A stretch of DNA of 64,000 bases from JACDAE01 sp963744875 (GCA_963744875.1 CAVUVQ010000006.1:316534-380533); one strand, 5' to 3'. Positions 35,073-46,162 are shown, numbered from the stretch's first letter. Notes: generated by a model from the sequence alone, not told the origin. Program-made: numbers and translations.

Positions 35073-36456
35073 ATGTATATCCGCACGCGTCTGACCTTAT
35101 GGTTTCTGTTGATCCTGACCCTGTTGCTGGTGGCGTTTAGCTTAACTATCTATCAACTCACCAATAATCAATTGCTAACATGGGTTAATGAGGATGTACA
35201 TCAGCAAGCAACCACTTTGAAAGATCGTATCCACTTATGTCCAGGTACGACCAGACTTTGTGTGCCCCACATTGATGTTTTCCGCACGCCGGATGTCTAT
35301 GTACAGGTGCGAAGTCCGAATGGTACTGTGCTCGCCAGTTCGAGCAATCTTGAGCAACATATGCTGCCCATCTTGTCTGGCACCACTGTCAGGAGGTCAG
35401 GTGAAAGTGGTATCGGTAGATAAATTGCTACTTTTCGTGTACTGCTTGCCAATAATGATCAACAATCATTTGCAGGGATATGTTCTTGCCGCCCATGCTC
35501 CCCAGACTATCTACTACGCACTATTTCAGTTGAAAAACATCCTCATTCCAGGTGGTATTGAGGCTTTTGTGTTGGTGGGCATTGTGATCTGGCTGCTGAT
35601 CTGGTGGACGATGCGTCCTCTTGAGTCTCTAGCTATTACGGCTGCTGAGATTGCTGCAACGAAAGACCATTCCCGTCGTCTATTTCCTCGTCGCCGTAAC
35701 GATGAAATTGGACGGTTGGCCTATACCATCAATGGAATGCTGCATGCGCTCGAAGAGGCATATCAAGAAGTGCAAAAAGTGAATGATCTGCAAAGCCACT
35801 TTCTGATCGACGTTTCGCACGAACTGCGCACGCCCTTAACCATCATGCTTTCCTCTCTCGACCTAATCAGGAAGATGGGTGCAACGGACCCTGAGTTCCG
35901 CGCCAGTTCTTTAGAAAGTATCCGCGTGGAGACCGAACGTATGGCGCGTATGGTGACGCAATTGCTCATCCTTGCACGTTCTGATGCCAACGTTACAGCG
36001 GCCTATGAACCCATCCTTGTAAGAGATGTGCTGGCAGACCTCTGTAGCCAGCGTCATCCAACCGATAATGAAGCCGCACTGGAATGCCATGATCTGGAGA
36101 TGCTGGAAGGAGTTCTTGTCTGGGGAAATCTCGATTACTTAAAGCAGCTTTTTCTGATTCTGCTAGATAATGCTTTCAAATATACTCCTCATGACGGCAA
36201 GGTAACAATGTGTGGAGGCTTGAGTGAAGGAACGGTTACCGTCATCATTGTAGATACAGGGATCGGCATTCCACCGGATGACTTGCCCAGGATTTTTGAA
36301 CGCTTCCACCGGGCCGAAAATGCTCACTTTCGCTCGGGTGCGGGCCTCGGTCTCGCCATTGCACGGCGTATTACCGAGCAACATAAAGGGAGTATTGAGG
36401 TCAAGAGCGAATTGGGCAACGGCAGCCGCTTTATTGTTACGTTGCCATGTATGTGA
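35073..36456 (+). pseudogene. sensor histidine kinase, one frame break in the sensor domain
   Basis: A two-span kinase partner of the regulator. Span 1 is at residues 8-28, then an outer domain of about 140 residues, span 2 (GGIEAFVLVGIVIWLLIWW), HAMP, HisKA with VSHELRTPLT, and HATPase boxes ILLDNAFKYTP, VDTGIGIPP and GAGLGLAI. The first frame ends at 35423; the second carries everything from VKVVSVDKLLLF onward. The shift lies near 35395-35405 in the outer domain. All kinase motifs are intact, so either the gene was recently lost or one base is wrong in the assembly. Confidence 0.8.
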
Positions 36457-36575
36457 GGCGAGCTGGATTGGTGTGGGAAGCCACATGCTCTTGATATGCC
36501 ACATTTTGCTGACATAATGTGCTCAGACTTCTTGACGGTGAGCCAGACAGTATGTATAGTTGCTATCACGAATAT

Positions 36576-36848
36576 ATGAGCGAAAGAGAGACGTTTACTG
36601 TGCCTATTATTTTTGAAAGTCGTCTGGGAAATAGCGAATCTGACAAGAAGCTGAGAAAGATCTATCGACTTCACAATAGCCTCTGGACTCTTTATTATAG
36701 TATTTTCTTTGCTGCTCTGGGTTTTGGCATAGCTATCTCTGTGGGTGTAAATAGCAATCCTATCATTGGCATCATCATCGCTATTGCCACTGTTGGGCTG
36801 CTTGTTTTGTTTGTCAAGAGGCAGGCACCACGCAGGAAGCACAGATAG
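36576..36848 (+). CDS. small two-span membrane protein, unknown
   Basis: About 90 residues: a charged N-terminus, then two adjacent membrane spans (about 37-58 and 61-80) and a short basic tail. The start could be ATG 36576 or an in-frame upstream ATG at 36519; neither has a convincing ribosome site. No family was recognised. It follows the two-component pair and precedes the GNAT gene. Confidence 0.45.
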   Translation: MSERETFTVPIIFESRLGNSESDKKLRKIYRLHNSLWTLYYSIFFAALGFGIAISVGVNSNPIIGIIIAIATVGLLVLFVKRQAPRRKHR

Positions 36849-36901
36849 TGTGAGAGAATACGGTATGCTGTGTTGACTATCATCAGGAGGATCTTCCCCT
36901 T

Positions 36902-37849
36902 ATGGATCTATCTACCAATAATGTGATCTATCGGAAAATCGATCTTGAGCGTGATCTTGCCCCGCTTCAAACTCTCCTTAAGGTGATCAGAGAGGCAAAC
37001 CATGATGATGAGGAAGTCAGCGGGGCCGAACTGCGGGAGGACTTGACCTGGGCAGGGCTAGATCCGGCGGCTACGAACTGGGTAGTGGTAGAGCCAGGTA
37101 GCGGCTCGCTCATTGGTTGGGGTCGCATCCAGAAAGCATCCACTGATGAGAACGCAGATCTGGATATCCAGGTTCATCCTGCATACAGACGCCAGGGTCT
37201 TGGCAGTCGACTTCTCACGCTCATGCTGGAGTTAGCACGCGAGTTTTCGGCGCAGGCAGTACGCAGCTATGTCGATGTTCGGGATCAGGGTGCGAAACTC
37301 TTTGTCAGGCAATATGGCTTCGAGCCCGTTTCTACCTACACGTCTATGCAGGTCTCGGCCTTGCACACCTTTCCTGAGCCGGAACTGCCAGAGGGTTTTG
37401 CTGTACGGAGTTACGAGCAGATACAGCGCCTTGATCTCCTTCACAGGGCTCTGAACCGTAGCTACGAGGGACTCTGGGGTCATCTGCGGGTCAGCCTGGA
37501 AGAAATCGCAGCCTCTCTGCCTTTCTTTAACCAGGAAGGGACCTTTCTCCTCTTCGCACCAGATGGAGCGGTAGCTGGAATTGTGCGTGCCCAGATGAGC
37601 AAAACACTCACTGAGAAGCGCCGGGTGCCTATGGGCCATATTGATGCGCCAGGAGTCGTTCCTGAATATCGTGATACGAGCTTGTATCTGCCGCTACTGC
37701 TGACAGCGCTACATTGGTTGCAGCCCCAGGGACCTGTTGCGATCGAGTTCGAAGCATGGGGTGAAACACCGGAAACGCTGACGCTCTATCGGGATCTGGG
37801 ATTTACAGTCCTCAAGGAAGAGATCTCGTATCGGCTTGAAGTTCAGTGA
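36902..37849 (+). CDS. tandem GNAT N-acetyltransferase
   Basis: A 315-residue protein with two GNAT folds. The first (about 10-155) holds the acetyl-CoA loop RRQGLGSRLL near 98-107 and a strong VHPAYRRQG motif A. The second (about 160-315) is degenerate but keeps the fold and a GYxxTS-like VPEYRDTSL region. This architecture resembles mycothiol synthase and other double-GNAT proteins; the substrate is not evident. AGGAGG precedes the ATG. Its 3' end overlaps that of the convergent glpD gene by 38 bases. Confidence 0.82.
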   Translation: MDLSTNNVIYRKIDLERDLAPLQTLLKVIREANHDDEEVSGAELREDLTWAGLDPAATNWVVVEPGSGSLIGWGRIQKASTDENADLDIQVHPAYRRQGLGSRLLTLMLELAREFSAQAVRSYVDVRDQGAKLFVRQYGFEPVSTYTSMQVSALHTFPEPELPEGFAVRSYEQIQRLDLLHRALNRSYEGLWGHLRVSLEEIAASLPFFNQEGTFLLFAPDGAVAGIVRAQMSKTLTEKRRVPMGHIDAPGVVPEYRDTSLYLPLLLTALHWLQPQGPVAIEFEAWGETPETLTLYRDLGFTVLKEEISYRLEVQ

Positions 37850-39660
37850 AGAAAATCAGCCTGCTTATTTTATGTTTATCGAGAATGGAATGCCGTGCTT
37901 TTATGGCGCTCTCATCAATAAGTTCCTGGGCGGCCAGGCGATTGGCATTGACCATCTTTGTATAATGAGTGATCTCCTGTTCGCGGCGTATATCGTCCCA
38001 TCCGAGAACCTCGCCTGCCAGTTCGGCAATGCGGCTGGATGCTTGAATTCCGGCGTCTCGTGTTTCAATTGCGATATGGGTGCGACGTTCTAAAATATCA
38101 TCGAGGTGAAGTGCTCCTTCATGGCTTACCGCATAAACAACCTCAACTTCAAGATACTCTGCTGCTCCCTCGATTGGCATTGCAAGTTCCGGATGCGTTG
38201 CCAGCAGAGCAAAAATCTCGTGGACAAGCGATCCATACCGTCCAAGCAGGTGATCAATATATTGAAGGGACAATCCAGCCTGTTGCGCAAGCTGTTCCCT
38301 TTGATTGCATAAAACATGCCAACCCGTTGCCCCCAACAAAGGCGTCGTCGCTGTGACGGATGGTGTAGGGGCGCGGTTTACAAGCCCGTCACGTTCTCCT
38401 ACCCCGTCACGTTCTCCTACCCTGTCACGTTCCCCCACCCCGTCATACTCTCCTATGCTGGCTCCATCATGCTTCCCCATCTCACGTACAGCGGCATCCA
38501 TCACGTCCTTTGCCATCACTCGATAAGTAGTATATTTACCTCCAACGATAGTGAACAAGCCGTCGGGTCCTGCAAGCACAGCATGTTCGCGACTGAGAGC
38601 CGCCGTCTTCTGACCTTTGCTACTGAGGAGTGGTCGCACGCCAGCATAAACCCCGACAATATCTTCGTGCGTCAAGGGCGTTCGTAGCCACTTGTTGACT
38701 TCATTCAGCAAATAGTTAATATCAGAAGCATTTGCCACTGGTTCGTTGCGATCGAAGTCCCAGGGAGTGTCAGTTGTGCCAATAATCCAGTAGCGTCCCC
38801 ACGGTCTGACTACCAGCACACTATCTCCGGTCGGGGCGATAAAGCCCGTTGCAGAAGTGATGCTCTCCGCAGGAACAAGAATATGAACGCCCTTGGCCGG
38901 TCGTACCTCTACCTGTGCCTCGCCAGACAGTTGTTGCACGAGATCAGCCCATACTCCGCTGGCGTTGATTACACAGCGTCCACGGACCTCCAGGTTTTGT
39001 CCGGTTTCTGTATCACGTGCCTGCACACCCACGACGCGCGAACCATCACGCAGCATCCCCGTAACTTCCAGGCGTGTGCCTATCAGTGCTCCATACTGTG
39101 CTGCCGTGCGTGCCACTGTCAAGGGTATGCCGGGCATCATCAAAGATAACATCATAATATTGCACAGCTCCTGTGACGCGCTCAGCATCTAACGCTGGCA
39201 TCTCCTGTAATGCAGTTTTCTTCAGAAGATGGCGATGGCCGGGCATGCCTGCTGGTCGTGCTCCACCAAGCAGATCATAAAGCAGCACGCCAGCCCCCAT
39301 ATACGCTCGTTCCCAGCCACGATGGCTCAATGGGAACAGGAACGGCGTTGGTCGTGTCAGGTGAGGACACAGGCGCTCGACCATAAGATTGCGCTCGTGC
39401 GCCGCCTGCCGGACAAGTGAGAAGTTAAGTTGTTGCAGGTAGCGCAGACCACCATGAAATGTTTTGCCTGAACGCGAGGATGTCCCGCTGGCGAGATCCT
39501 GCGCTTCGAGCAAGGCTACCGTCAGCCCACGACCGACGGCATCGAGAGCCGTACCCGCTCCGGTGATTCCTCCTCCGATCACGATAACATCAAAGGTTTG
39601 TTCCTTCATCTGACGAATTGTTTGAATGCGCTGCTCATGTCCTAATTGTGTGGTTTCCAT
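37812..39660 (-). pseudogene. glpD: aerobic glycerol-3-phosphate dehydrogenase with one frame break and an inserted repeat
   Basis: FAD enzyme oxidising glycerol-3-phosphate to dihydroxyacetone phosphate at the membrane. N-terminal frame from ATG 39660 (GGGAG before it): VIVIGGGITGAG binds FAD, and GTSSRSGKTFHGGLRYL is the family signature. The frame breaks at 39123-39125; reading CC for CCC restores DDARHTLTVARTAAQYGA. The C-terminal frame runs to 37812 with RPLLSS and GGKYTTYRVMAKD. Between the catalytic and C-terminal domains (38364-38457) there is a dispersed repeat block and four 18-base tandem units coding GERDGV-like hexapeptides, in frame. The gene is otherwise complete and possibly active. 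Confidence 0.82.
38364..38457. repeat. dispersed repeat plus 18-bp minisatellite inside glpD
   Basis: The 26-base block 38364-38389 matches 3443-3468 exactly. From 38386, four 18-base units follow: two identical (38386-38403, 38404-38421) and two diverged (to 38457). The unit length is a multiple of three, so glpD's frame is kept through the insertion. Confidence 0.8.
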
Positions 39661-39923
39661 GATCATCTCCCAGGTGAAAATTAACATTCACATTCTTTAT
39701 TCTAAGATGTATGTAATTTTTTAACAAGTCGATCCCATTTTTATACAAAACTCTTCTTTATTTATGTAAGAGCTTTTCTGTAAAGGAAAGGCCTATTTTC
39801 TATATGAAACTTTTTAATTCTACTATACGTATTAGTAAAGGTGTTTAAAAGCGTTGCTTCTCGTGAATACGCCCGGATATCTAAACAAAATGTTTGTACA
39901 GAGCAGTAAAAGGAGAAAAAAAG

Positions 39924-40385
39924 ATGTATCCATACGATCAGAACAACCAGCAAATGTATCAACAATACGCCAACCATGCAGAGCAAGGCACCTATTCACA
40001 AATTCCTGAGCAGGAAGCGTATCAGAACTATGGACAATTCATACAGAATGCGCCTCCTCAAATGGTACAGCAGGCTCACGAGCAGTATTACCAGCAAATG
40101 CCTCCACAGCAACGCGGTAATCTGATGCAAGGACTGATGGGAGGACTTATGCAACGTGGAGCAACACCGCAACAAATGGGCATTCAGAATACTGACCCAT
40201 ATAGCATGTCTCCTCAAGAAGCAGCTCGTGCCACCAGTTATGCACAGCAACAACAGCCCGATGTTCTGCATCAGATTATGGGTCCTGGTGGTCCACTGGG
40301 AAGTACAGGTGCGAAATTGGCGGTTGCGGGTATTGCAGCCTTTGCAGCCAAGCAGATGCTTGGTGGTGGCGGAATGAAACTATAA
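39924..40385 (+). CDS. Gln/Met-rich protein with C-terminal hydrophobic segment, unknown
   Basis: A 153-residue low-complexity protein: residues 1-105 are rich in Gln, Tyr, Pro and Met (QQMYQQYANHAEQ, PPQQRGNLMQGLMGGLMQ), and residues 125-150 form a Gly/Ala-rich hydrophobic stretch (KLAVAGIAAFAAKQMLGG). AAAAGGAG precedes ATG 39924 closely, a strong ribosome site. It resembles bacterial proteins with repeated YxQM segments and glycine-zipper-like ends but no function is known. It sits alone between glpD and the kinase cluster. Confidence 0.65.
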   Translation: MYPYDQNNQQMYQQYANHAEQGTYSQIPEQEAYQNYGQFIQNAPPQMVQQAHEQYYQQMPPQQRGNLMQGLMGGLMQRGATPQQMGIQNTDPYSMSPQEAARATSYAQQQQPDVLHQIMGPGGPLGSTGAKLAVAGIAAFAAKQMLGGGGMKL

Positions 40386-40419
40386 GTTGTCCCAGGAAAA
40401 ACGATAGCATGCCCACTAG

Positions 40420-42129
40420 CTAGCCCTGGCACACATTTGTAGTGCTACTCGTCGGACACGATTTGATGGTAAAGTTTGTGAGCGAGGCATTGGGAATTTG
40501 TGCGTAATAGAGACGTGCCTGCGGGTCTGTATAGGGCACCGCAGGCGAACTCCCAACGGTCTCTTTGGTGACGAGAAAAAGCGTGCCGGGTTTGAGCAAG
40601 TTTGTATAGCCTGGATAAGATTGCTTATTGAGGTGTAATGTACCATTGTTGTATGCAAGCTGCCAGCGTGCCGGACTATTCTCCAGTGTGTTGCTGACGA
40701 GCCATGCATAGTATACATAGCCCTGCGGAGGAGGTGGAACATTGCGCATATCTATCTCTATTTGATCATAATTACCGACACTGGCACTGGTACTATGGAA
40801 AAATGTAACGTGTCCTACCACCGGTGTGGGTCCGACAGGTGGCGTACTGGTTGTTTGTAAAGCAAAGATGCCTGCGCCTCCAGCGAGCAAAAGAAGCAGG
40901 AAGAGTATACCAAAGAGAAGCACACGCCCTTTGCCCGAGCGAAGTTGAAAGCGGGAAGGGTTGCTTTTTTGCACGTCTGGTATATATGTTTGCTCAGAAC
41001 CTACGGGAACGAAGCCAAAATATGGTGTATATCCCGATGGAGGCGACGTTGATCCTGGCCTGGCTTCAGGTAGTGAGTATGGAGGCGTCATCGTAGGGTT
41101 CCTATGTTCGGCTGCTCTCACCGGGTTATATCCTGGATTGGGAGGGACTATGTCTGGTATGCCGGGAGATGGCATGGGAAACGATGATGCACCAGTCTGT
41201 AGCGGATAGCCAGGATTACTTACTGACGATGTACTGCGTCCAGGTAGCGGGATATTCAAGGCCTGGGCCAGCGCTATTGTCATATCCATTGCGCTGCCAT
41301 AGCGATCTTCCGGACTCTTGGCAATACTTTTGAGGATGATCGCTGACACGGCAGGTGGAATCCGAGGGTTGATTAGCATCGGTGGCGTTGGGACTTCGTG
41401 GATGTGTTGCATAATGATGGCGATGGCCGTGTCGGCCCGAAATGGCGTAATACCTGTCGTCATCTCGTAGAGAATAATACCCAGTGAATAGAGATCACAG
41501 CGCCTGTCTCCTTTTTCCCCAAGTGCTTGCTCTGGTGCAATATACATGGGAGTACCAACTAGAGAACCTAGCACTGTACCAGTCTGCACACCCTGCATAC
41601 GTGCAACACCAAAATCAGTCAGAATTGGTTCGCCCATTGTGTGTGTGGTAGGAAGGCGCTGGTCGAGCAGGATGTTGGCAGGTTTAATATCGCGGTGCAC
41701 CATGCCTTTCTGATGAGCGTAGTCAAGTGCCCGGCTGGTAACGGCGAAGAGATAGACAATATCGCTCCATGACGGAATATTGCCTTTGCGCGAGGTGCTA
41801 TTAATATAATCAGATAACGTTTGCCCCTTCACATAATCCATTACCATATAAGGTGTTGGTGTCTCTGATTCAGGCGGTTGTGAGATCTGGAAGTCGTGGA
41901 TACGCACGATATTGGGGTGGTCCAACGAAGCAACGAGCCTGGCCTCACGCTCGAAGCGAATGAGAAAATCAGGGTCATTTTTAATCTCTGTTAGCATGAG
42001 CTTAATTGCGACATGACGACGTAACTGGGGATCGAATGCCTTCCACACTTCTGCCATGCCCCCACGTCCCAGTAGCATCTGCAATTCGTATTTTCCCAGG
42101 TGCCGCGATCGTGTCGGTTCTATGCTCAT
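40420..42129 (-). CDS. membrane Ser/Thr kinase with RskA-like outer domain
   Basis: A 569-residue Hanks-type kinase. The glycine loop is LGRGGMAEVWKA, followed by K in VAIKLML, HRDIKPANILL, LTDFGVARM and GTPMYIAPEQ; all key residues are present. A Pro/Ser-rich linker (about 285-420) leads to one membrane span (VLLFGILFLLLLLAGGAGIF). The outer domain of about 125 residues resembles the C-terminal domain of anti-sigma-K factor RskA (YYAWLVSNTLE...). AGAGGA precedes ATG 42129. It is the intact example of the kinase-span-sensor architecture found twice more, with broken frames, upstream. Confidence 0.88.
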   Translation of the reverse strand: MSIEPTRSRHLGKYELQMLLGRGGMAEVWKAFDPQLRRHVAIKLMLTEIKNDPDFLIRFEREARLVASLDHPNIVRIHDFQISQPPESETPTPYMVMDYVKGQTLSDYINSTSRKGNIPSWSDIVYLFAVTSRALDYAHQKGMVHRDIKPANILLDQRLPTTHTMGEPILTDFGVARMQGVQTGTVLGSLVGTPMYIAPEQALGEKGDRRCDLYSLGIILYEMTTGITPFRADTAIAIIMQHIHEVPTPPMLINPRIPPAVSAIILKSIAKSPEDRYGSAMDMTIALAQALNIPLPGRSTSSVSNPGYPLQTGASSFPMPSPGIPDIVPPNPGYNPVRAAEHRNPTMTPPYSLPEARPGSTSPPSGYTPYFGFVPVGSEQTYIPDVQKSNPSRFQLRSGKGRVLLFGILFLLLLLAGGAGIFALQTTSTPPVGPTPVVGHVTFFHSTSASVGNYDQIEIDMRNVPPPPQGYVYYAWLVSNTLENSPARWQLAYNNGTLHLNKQSYPGYTNLLKPGTLFLVTKETVGSSPAVPYTDPQARLYYAQIPNASLTNFTIKSCPTSSTTNVCQG

Positions 42130-42162
42130 GCGTCCTCTTTCCTCTATTGAAACCAGGGTGGG

Positions 42163-44584
42163 TTAGAGACTTTGTGGCAACTGCCGCGTAATAGTCAACG
42201 TTGCCATTTGCTGGATTTCGTAGTGTGCCTGAATAATGCCTCCCTGCACGGTATTTGTGATGGGATTAAGCTGCCCAATGTAAGCATAGGTGGCGTCTGT
42301 TACCATTTGATCCAGCAGATCACCCATCGCCTGTTGCTTTAACTGATTGAGATTATTCCCGGTCAGGAAGAGCGTTCTGGCATCGTCGTGCGCTTGCTTG
42401 AGCCAATTCCCGGCCCTTTTAACATCATCGAGAATACGGGCTGTACGCTGGAGCATTTCTGGCGAGATGTCAGTTGCTCTGGCTACCTGTCCGACATGCA
42501 ACTGTACATGATCAATATAGCCAGGTGGGTCTACGTTATAGTCGCTTGGTATCTGATGCTGCGGATCAACGGTCAGGAGCGCGACACGCCCTGTAGCACG
42601 GTTGACCAGCACCGGCGTTCCGGTGGGTACATCGACATGGACATTAGTAGTGCCATCCAGGTAATCTAGAATACGAATAAACTGCTGTCTCATCTGATCC
42701 AGTTGCGTTGGGGTTGTAGCGGCACCATTCCAGTAGTCCCGTGCACTGATAGACCACTCAAAAACCTTCTCAGTATTTTTGAGCATCCAGTTATCAAGGC
42801 CGCCTGGTAATCCCAGCACATTAATATTAGTTTCATTATAAAAGAGATGACGAATGTGTATCAAGGCACTGAAGCCGGGTGCATCGCCAGGAATTTGCCC
42901 CTGCGGAATTTCTCCATAATAGCGCCATGTTGAGCGATCTGAAGAGGGAGCAGCAGGTGTCTGATTCGCGTCTTCTTCAGTAATGAGAATGCGACTGGTC
43001 GTAGAGATCAAATTGTTATTGCGCTTATCGCCATAGTAGGTGAAGTTTACCTGTTTATTCTGTACCGGAAGATTGTTTGTGAGTAGGAGCGGTGGTTGAA
43101 TAGGCCGTGGTCCGGTCTGATCTTTCGTCTGCAATGGATTTTTGTCAGGTAGTAACCAGGCATAATAGCTTTTGCCCGGATGGGGGTCGGACACATTTTG
43201 GAGTGCAATTTGCATGTGATCGGCGATGCCCTGGGCTGTTCCAGTTACTGATTGTCCGCTGCTGATGTAATATGCGTGCCCTATAATCGTGCTCGTTACA
43301 ACTGGAGTAGTATGGTTATTAAGAAGTGTATAAGTGCCCAGTGCCCCTCCCAGCAGGAGGAGGATCAATAGAGGGATCAAAATCATAAAAAGCTTATTAC
43401 GGTTCTGTTTTTTTGCAGCGGGTTGCTGAGGTATATATGGAGGTGGTGGCGCGGGCGGTAAGATGTTTGTTGGTGGTTGAGGTGTGAGAGATGGGTTTGG
43501 CGTTGGATAAGCTAGCACCGGCGTGAAGGTGCTATTGGGAGTGCCCATTGGTCTCCTTGTTGCGTCTGACTCAATGGGAGCGGAGATAGTCTCTGCATTT
43601 TCTATATCAACTGGAGCACGTCGGGACCAGGGGGCTGCGGGTGTGGGCATGTCCTCATCATGGGAGAAATGACGCTGGCTGGCCGAGTACATCGGGCCGA
43701 GGCACTTTCATAGCATCAGCCAGTGTAGCCGTCAGGGACGCGGCGCTATCGAAGCGCGAGGCCGGATCTTTCGCCAGGCAGCGCATGATCACCAGCGCCA
43801 ACGGTGGCGAAATGCGTGGGTTGATGAGTATCGGGGCAGTGGGGGTCGAATGAATGTGTTGTGTGATAACATCAAGTGGCGTATTGCCACGAAATGGCGT
43901 CACGCCTGTCACGATTTCGTAGAGGATTACTCCCAACGAGTAGAGGTCGCTGCGTGCATCGCCTGGATACCCACGAGCCTGTTCGGGTGAGATATAGAGT
44001 GGAGTGCCAAGTTGAGCGCCACTGATACTTGTTGCGGAGGTACTTAAAAGTTTCGCCACCCCAAAATCGGTCAGGATTGGTTCACCCATAGTATTGTGAG
44101 TGGTGTTGCGCTGATCAAGGAGAATGTTAGCCGGTTTAATATCGCGGTAAATCATCCCTTGTTGATGGGCATAATCTATTGCCAGGCTAATGGATGTAAA
44201 AAGATTGACGGTCTCTGTAGGCGAGGGAATCTGCCCACGGCTGGATGTTCTGCGCAAGTAATCGGCCAGCGTCTCACCTTCGACATAATTCATGACCATA
44301 TAGGCAATCGGGGATTGTGCGCCTTTTCCATCATCATCGGGCTGGTAAATCTGGAAATCGTGCACCTGCACAATATTGGGATGGTGGAGCGATGCGATCA
44401 ATTGAGCTTCGCGTCGAAAACGGTTGGCGAAGTTGGGATCGTCGCGCAGGTTGGGTTGAAGAAGTTTGATCGCAACGTAGCGTTGCAACTGAGTATCAAG
44501 CGCTTTCCACACTTCAGCCATTCCACCATGGCCCAGACGTTCCACCAGTTCATATTTCCCCAACCGTTTCGGTGTCGTATCCAT
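42163..44584 (-). pseudogene. Ser/Thr kinase plus RskA-like sensor, split by one base
   Basis: The first frame (44584-43658) is a complete kinase domain: LGHGGMAEVWKA, VAIKLLQ, YRDIKPANILL, LTDFGVAKLL, GTPLYISPEQ. It stops in the linker. The second frame (43692-42163) continues the linker, one membrane span (LIPLLILLLLGGALGTYTLL), an RskA-like domain (GKSYYAWLLPDK) and a helical domain of about 250 residues. Removing one C from CCC at 43694-43696 joins them into a protein of about 806 residues (VPRPMYSASQRH). The neighbour at 40420 shows this fusion intact, so a base error is likely; two overlapping coupled genes are the alternative. Confidence 0.8.
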
Positions 44585-44638
44585 ATACGATATTCCCTTT
44601 CCTCGTGTTTATATTATTTTTTAATAGATGCTTTTGCA

Positions 44639-45907
44639 CTAGCCGCAGGTTACGCCTGTTGCCGTGCATGGTTGGATAATAAAGGTGGCGAGGCGTTGAA
44701 TATTATAATGGATTTGTGCGACGCCCTCCTTCACTTGCAACGTACTGGGATCCGTCTGCCCGACGAAGGCGTTATTTGTTTGTGTGAACAGATCGTCGAA
44801 AACTTTTGTTGCAGCAGGCTGGAGCAGTTGACCCTGTGGCATTTGCAGGAGAGTCTCTGCATCCTTATGGGCATTGCCTAACCAGAATTGAACGTTGTCG
44901 ATAGCGCTGGTGATGCGAACAGCCAGGGCTCTCTGATCTGCGTCGACTCCGGGAGATTGCGTGATCTCACGAAGGTGGTTGCCGATATGTTTCAGGTAAC
45001 CAGGCGGGGTTTGCGTCGGATCAATCTCCAACAAGCCTACACGCGCTATGATCGGGTCAACCTCTATCGCAGCTAACCCTTGAGGCAATTTCTCAGTGCG
45101 CACAAACTGTGATCCATCCAGGTAGTCCATCATGCGCACAAGTTGCCGTTGCTTAAAGGCTGGTTCATTTGAATCTCTGGCACTGCCAGCCCATTCCAGT
45201 AACTTCTGTGTGTTTCTGAAGAGCCAGATATCCAAACCTCCTACGAGTCCAGCCGTTTTCAATTTGGGGTCCTGTGCTAGCAAGTGACGGAGATGATTGA
45301 GTAAGCTAAAATGATCAAGAGTATCGAGAGGGTTAGGCGTCTCTGAAAAAGCTGCTCCATAGATCCAGGCACTTTTATCAAGAGTATAATTCACGGGTGG
45401 TGTGTTTGCATCTTCTTCGGTGACAAGGAAACGGCTATAACTGGCTAAAATATCGGTATGATGGCTATCACCTGAGTATGTCAATGTTGCTTCCCCGTTC
45501 TGTACAGGAAGAGTGCCTAACATCAGGGGTAGTGCCTGCGTTTTGCTATCACTTAATAACCAGACATAATAGCTTTTTCCTGCGGTGGGAGGATGAATAT
45601 TCTGGAATGAGATCTGCATCTGATCGGCTATTCCCGCATTGCTGGATAAGCTGATCTGGCCGCTATTCACAAAAAACGCGTGACCAACGATCGTGCTTTG
45701 TACTGGAGTTGCGGCTGGCGTCTGCTTAAGCTTGAGAAAGGCAAATATGCTTCCACCAATTATAATGATTAAAGCCAGCACTATGCCACCCCACAGATAA
45801 GGAGACCTGCCTCTTTTGTTTGCAGGTTGCCAGTTTGCAGGCTGGCCTCCATTATTCCCATATTGTTGAGCCGCATAGTCGCTTGTAGAAGGTCGATTGG
45901 CGCTCAT
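44639..45907 (-). CDS. RskA-like sensor protein without kinase domain
   Basis: A 422-residue membrane protein. A short Gln/Asn-rich cytoplasmic tail of about 30 residues leads to one membrane span (YLWGGIVLALIIIIGGSIFAF), then an RskA-like domain (VGHAFFVNSGQ, GKSYYVWLLSDS) and a 250-residue helical domain close in sequence to those of the two neighbouring kinase-linked sensors. It has no kinase or zinc-finger anti-sigma domain, so it may act as a ligand-binding partner or decoy for the kinases. AGAGGAGAG precedes ATG 45907. The kinase gene starts 54 bases downstream. Confidence 0.82.
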   Translation of the reverse strand: MSANRPSTSDYAAQQYGNNGGQPANWQPANKRGRSPYLWGGIVLALIIIIGGSIFAFLKLKQTPAATPVQSTIVGHAFFVNSGQISLSSNAGIADQMQISFQNIHPPTAGKSYYVWLLSDSKTQALPLMLGTLPVQNGEATLTYSGDSHHTDILASYSRFLVTEEDANTPPVNYTLDKSAWIYGAAFSETPNPLDTLDHFSLLNHLRHLLAQDPKLKTAGLVGGLDIWLFRNTQKLLEWAGSARDSNEPAFKQRQLVRMMDYLDGSQFVRTEKLPQGLAAIEVDPIIARVGLLEIDPTQTPPGYLKHIGNHLREITQSPGVDADQRALAVRITSAIDNVQFWLGNAHKDAETLLQMPQGQLLQPAATKVFDDLFTQTNNAFVGQTDPSTLQVKEGVAQIHYNIQRLATFIIQPCTATGVTCG

Positions 45908-46117
45908 ATTCTCTCCTCTATTGCTCTATGATGAAATACTTCATAAGCGTTATAATACAAGGAAACGATGTTCGCTTAAAAGAATGTGTTGAAAAAATGT
46001 TGCTGAGACTAGTATAAAATAGAATTGGGGCGTTGCCAATGGTATAAGTCACAAAAATTCTCGAGTTATTCTCAACTCGTCTATATTCGTGTCTGAATAA
46101 TTTATTGAAGCAGCGTC

Positions 46118-46147
46118 AGGGGGTCCGAATGCGCTTCGGATCCCCTA
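46118..46147. repeat. hairpin with GTAGGGG end
   Basis: GGGGTCCGAA pairs with TTCGGATCCCC across a 5-base loop, with one bulge. On the minus strand it begins GTAGGGGATCCG, linking it to the GTAGGGGCG repeat family. It lies just past the sensor gene's stop; no T-run follows, so a terminator role is doubtful. Confidence 0.5.
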
Positions 46148-46162
46148 CAGCATTACATGCGT

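Noticed and set aside
36902..37849. Assignment of the tandem GNAT gene as mycothiol synthase
   Set aside because: Only the two-domain layout matches; no specific residues or neighbouring mycothiol genes support it.
46118..46147. Hairpin as terminator for the minus-strand sensor gene
   Set aside because: No T-run follows the stem on the minus strand, and the hairpin fits the repeat family better.
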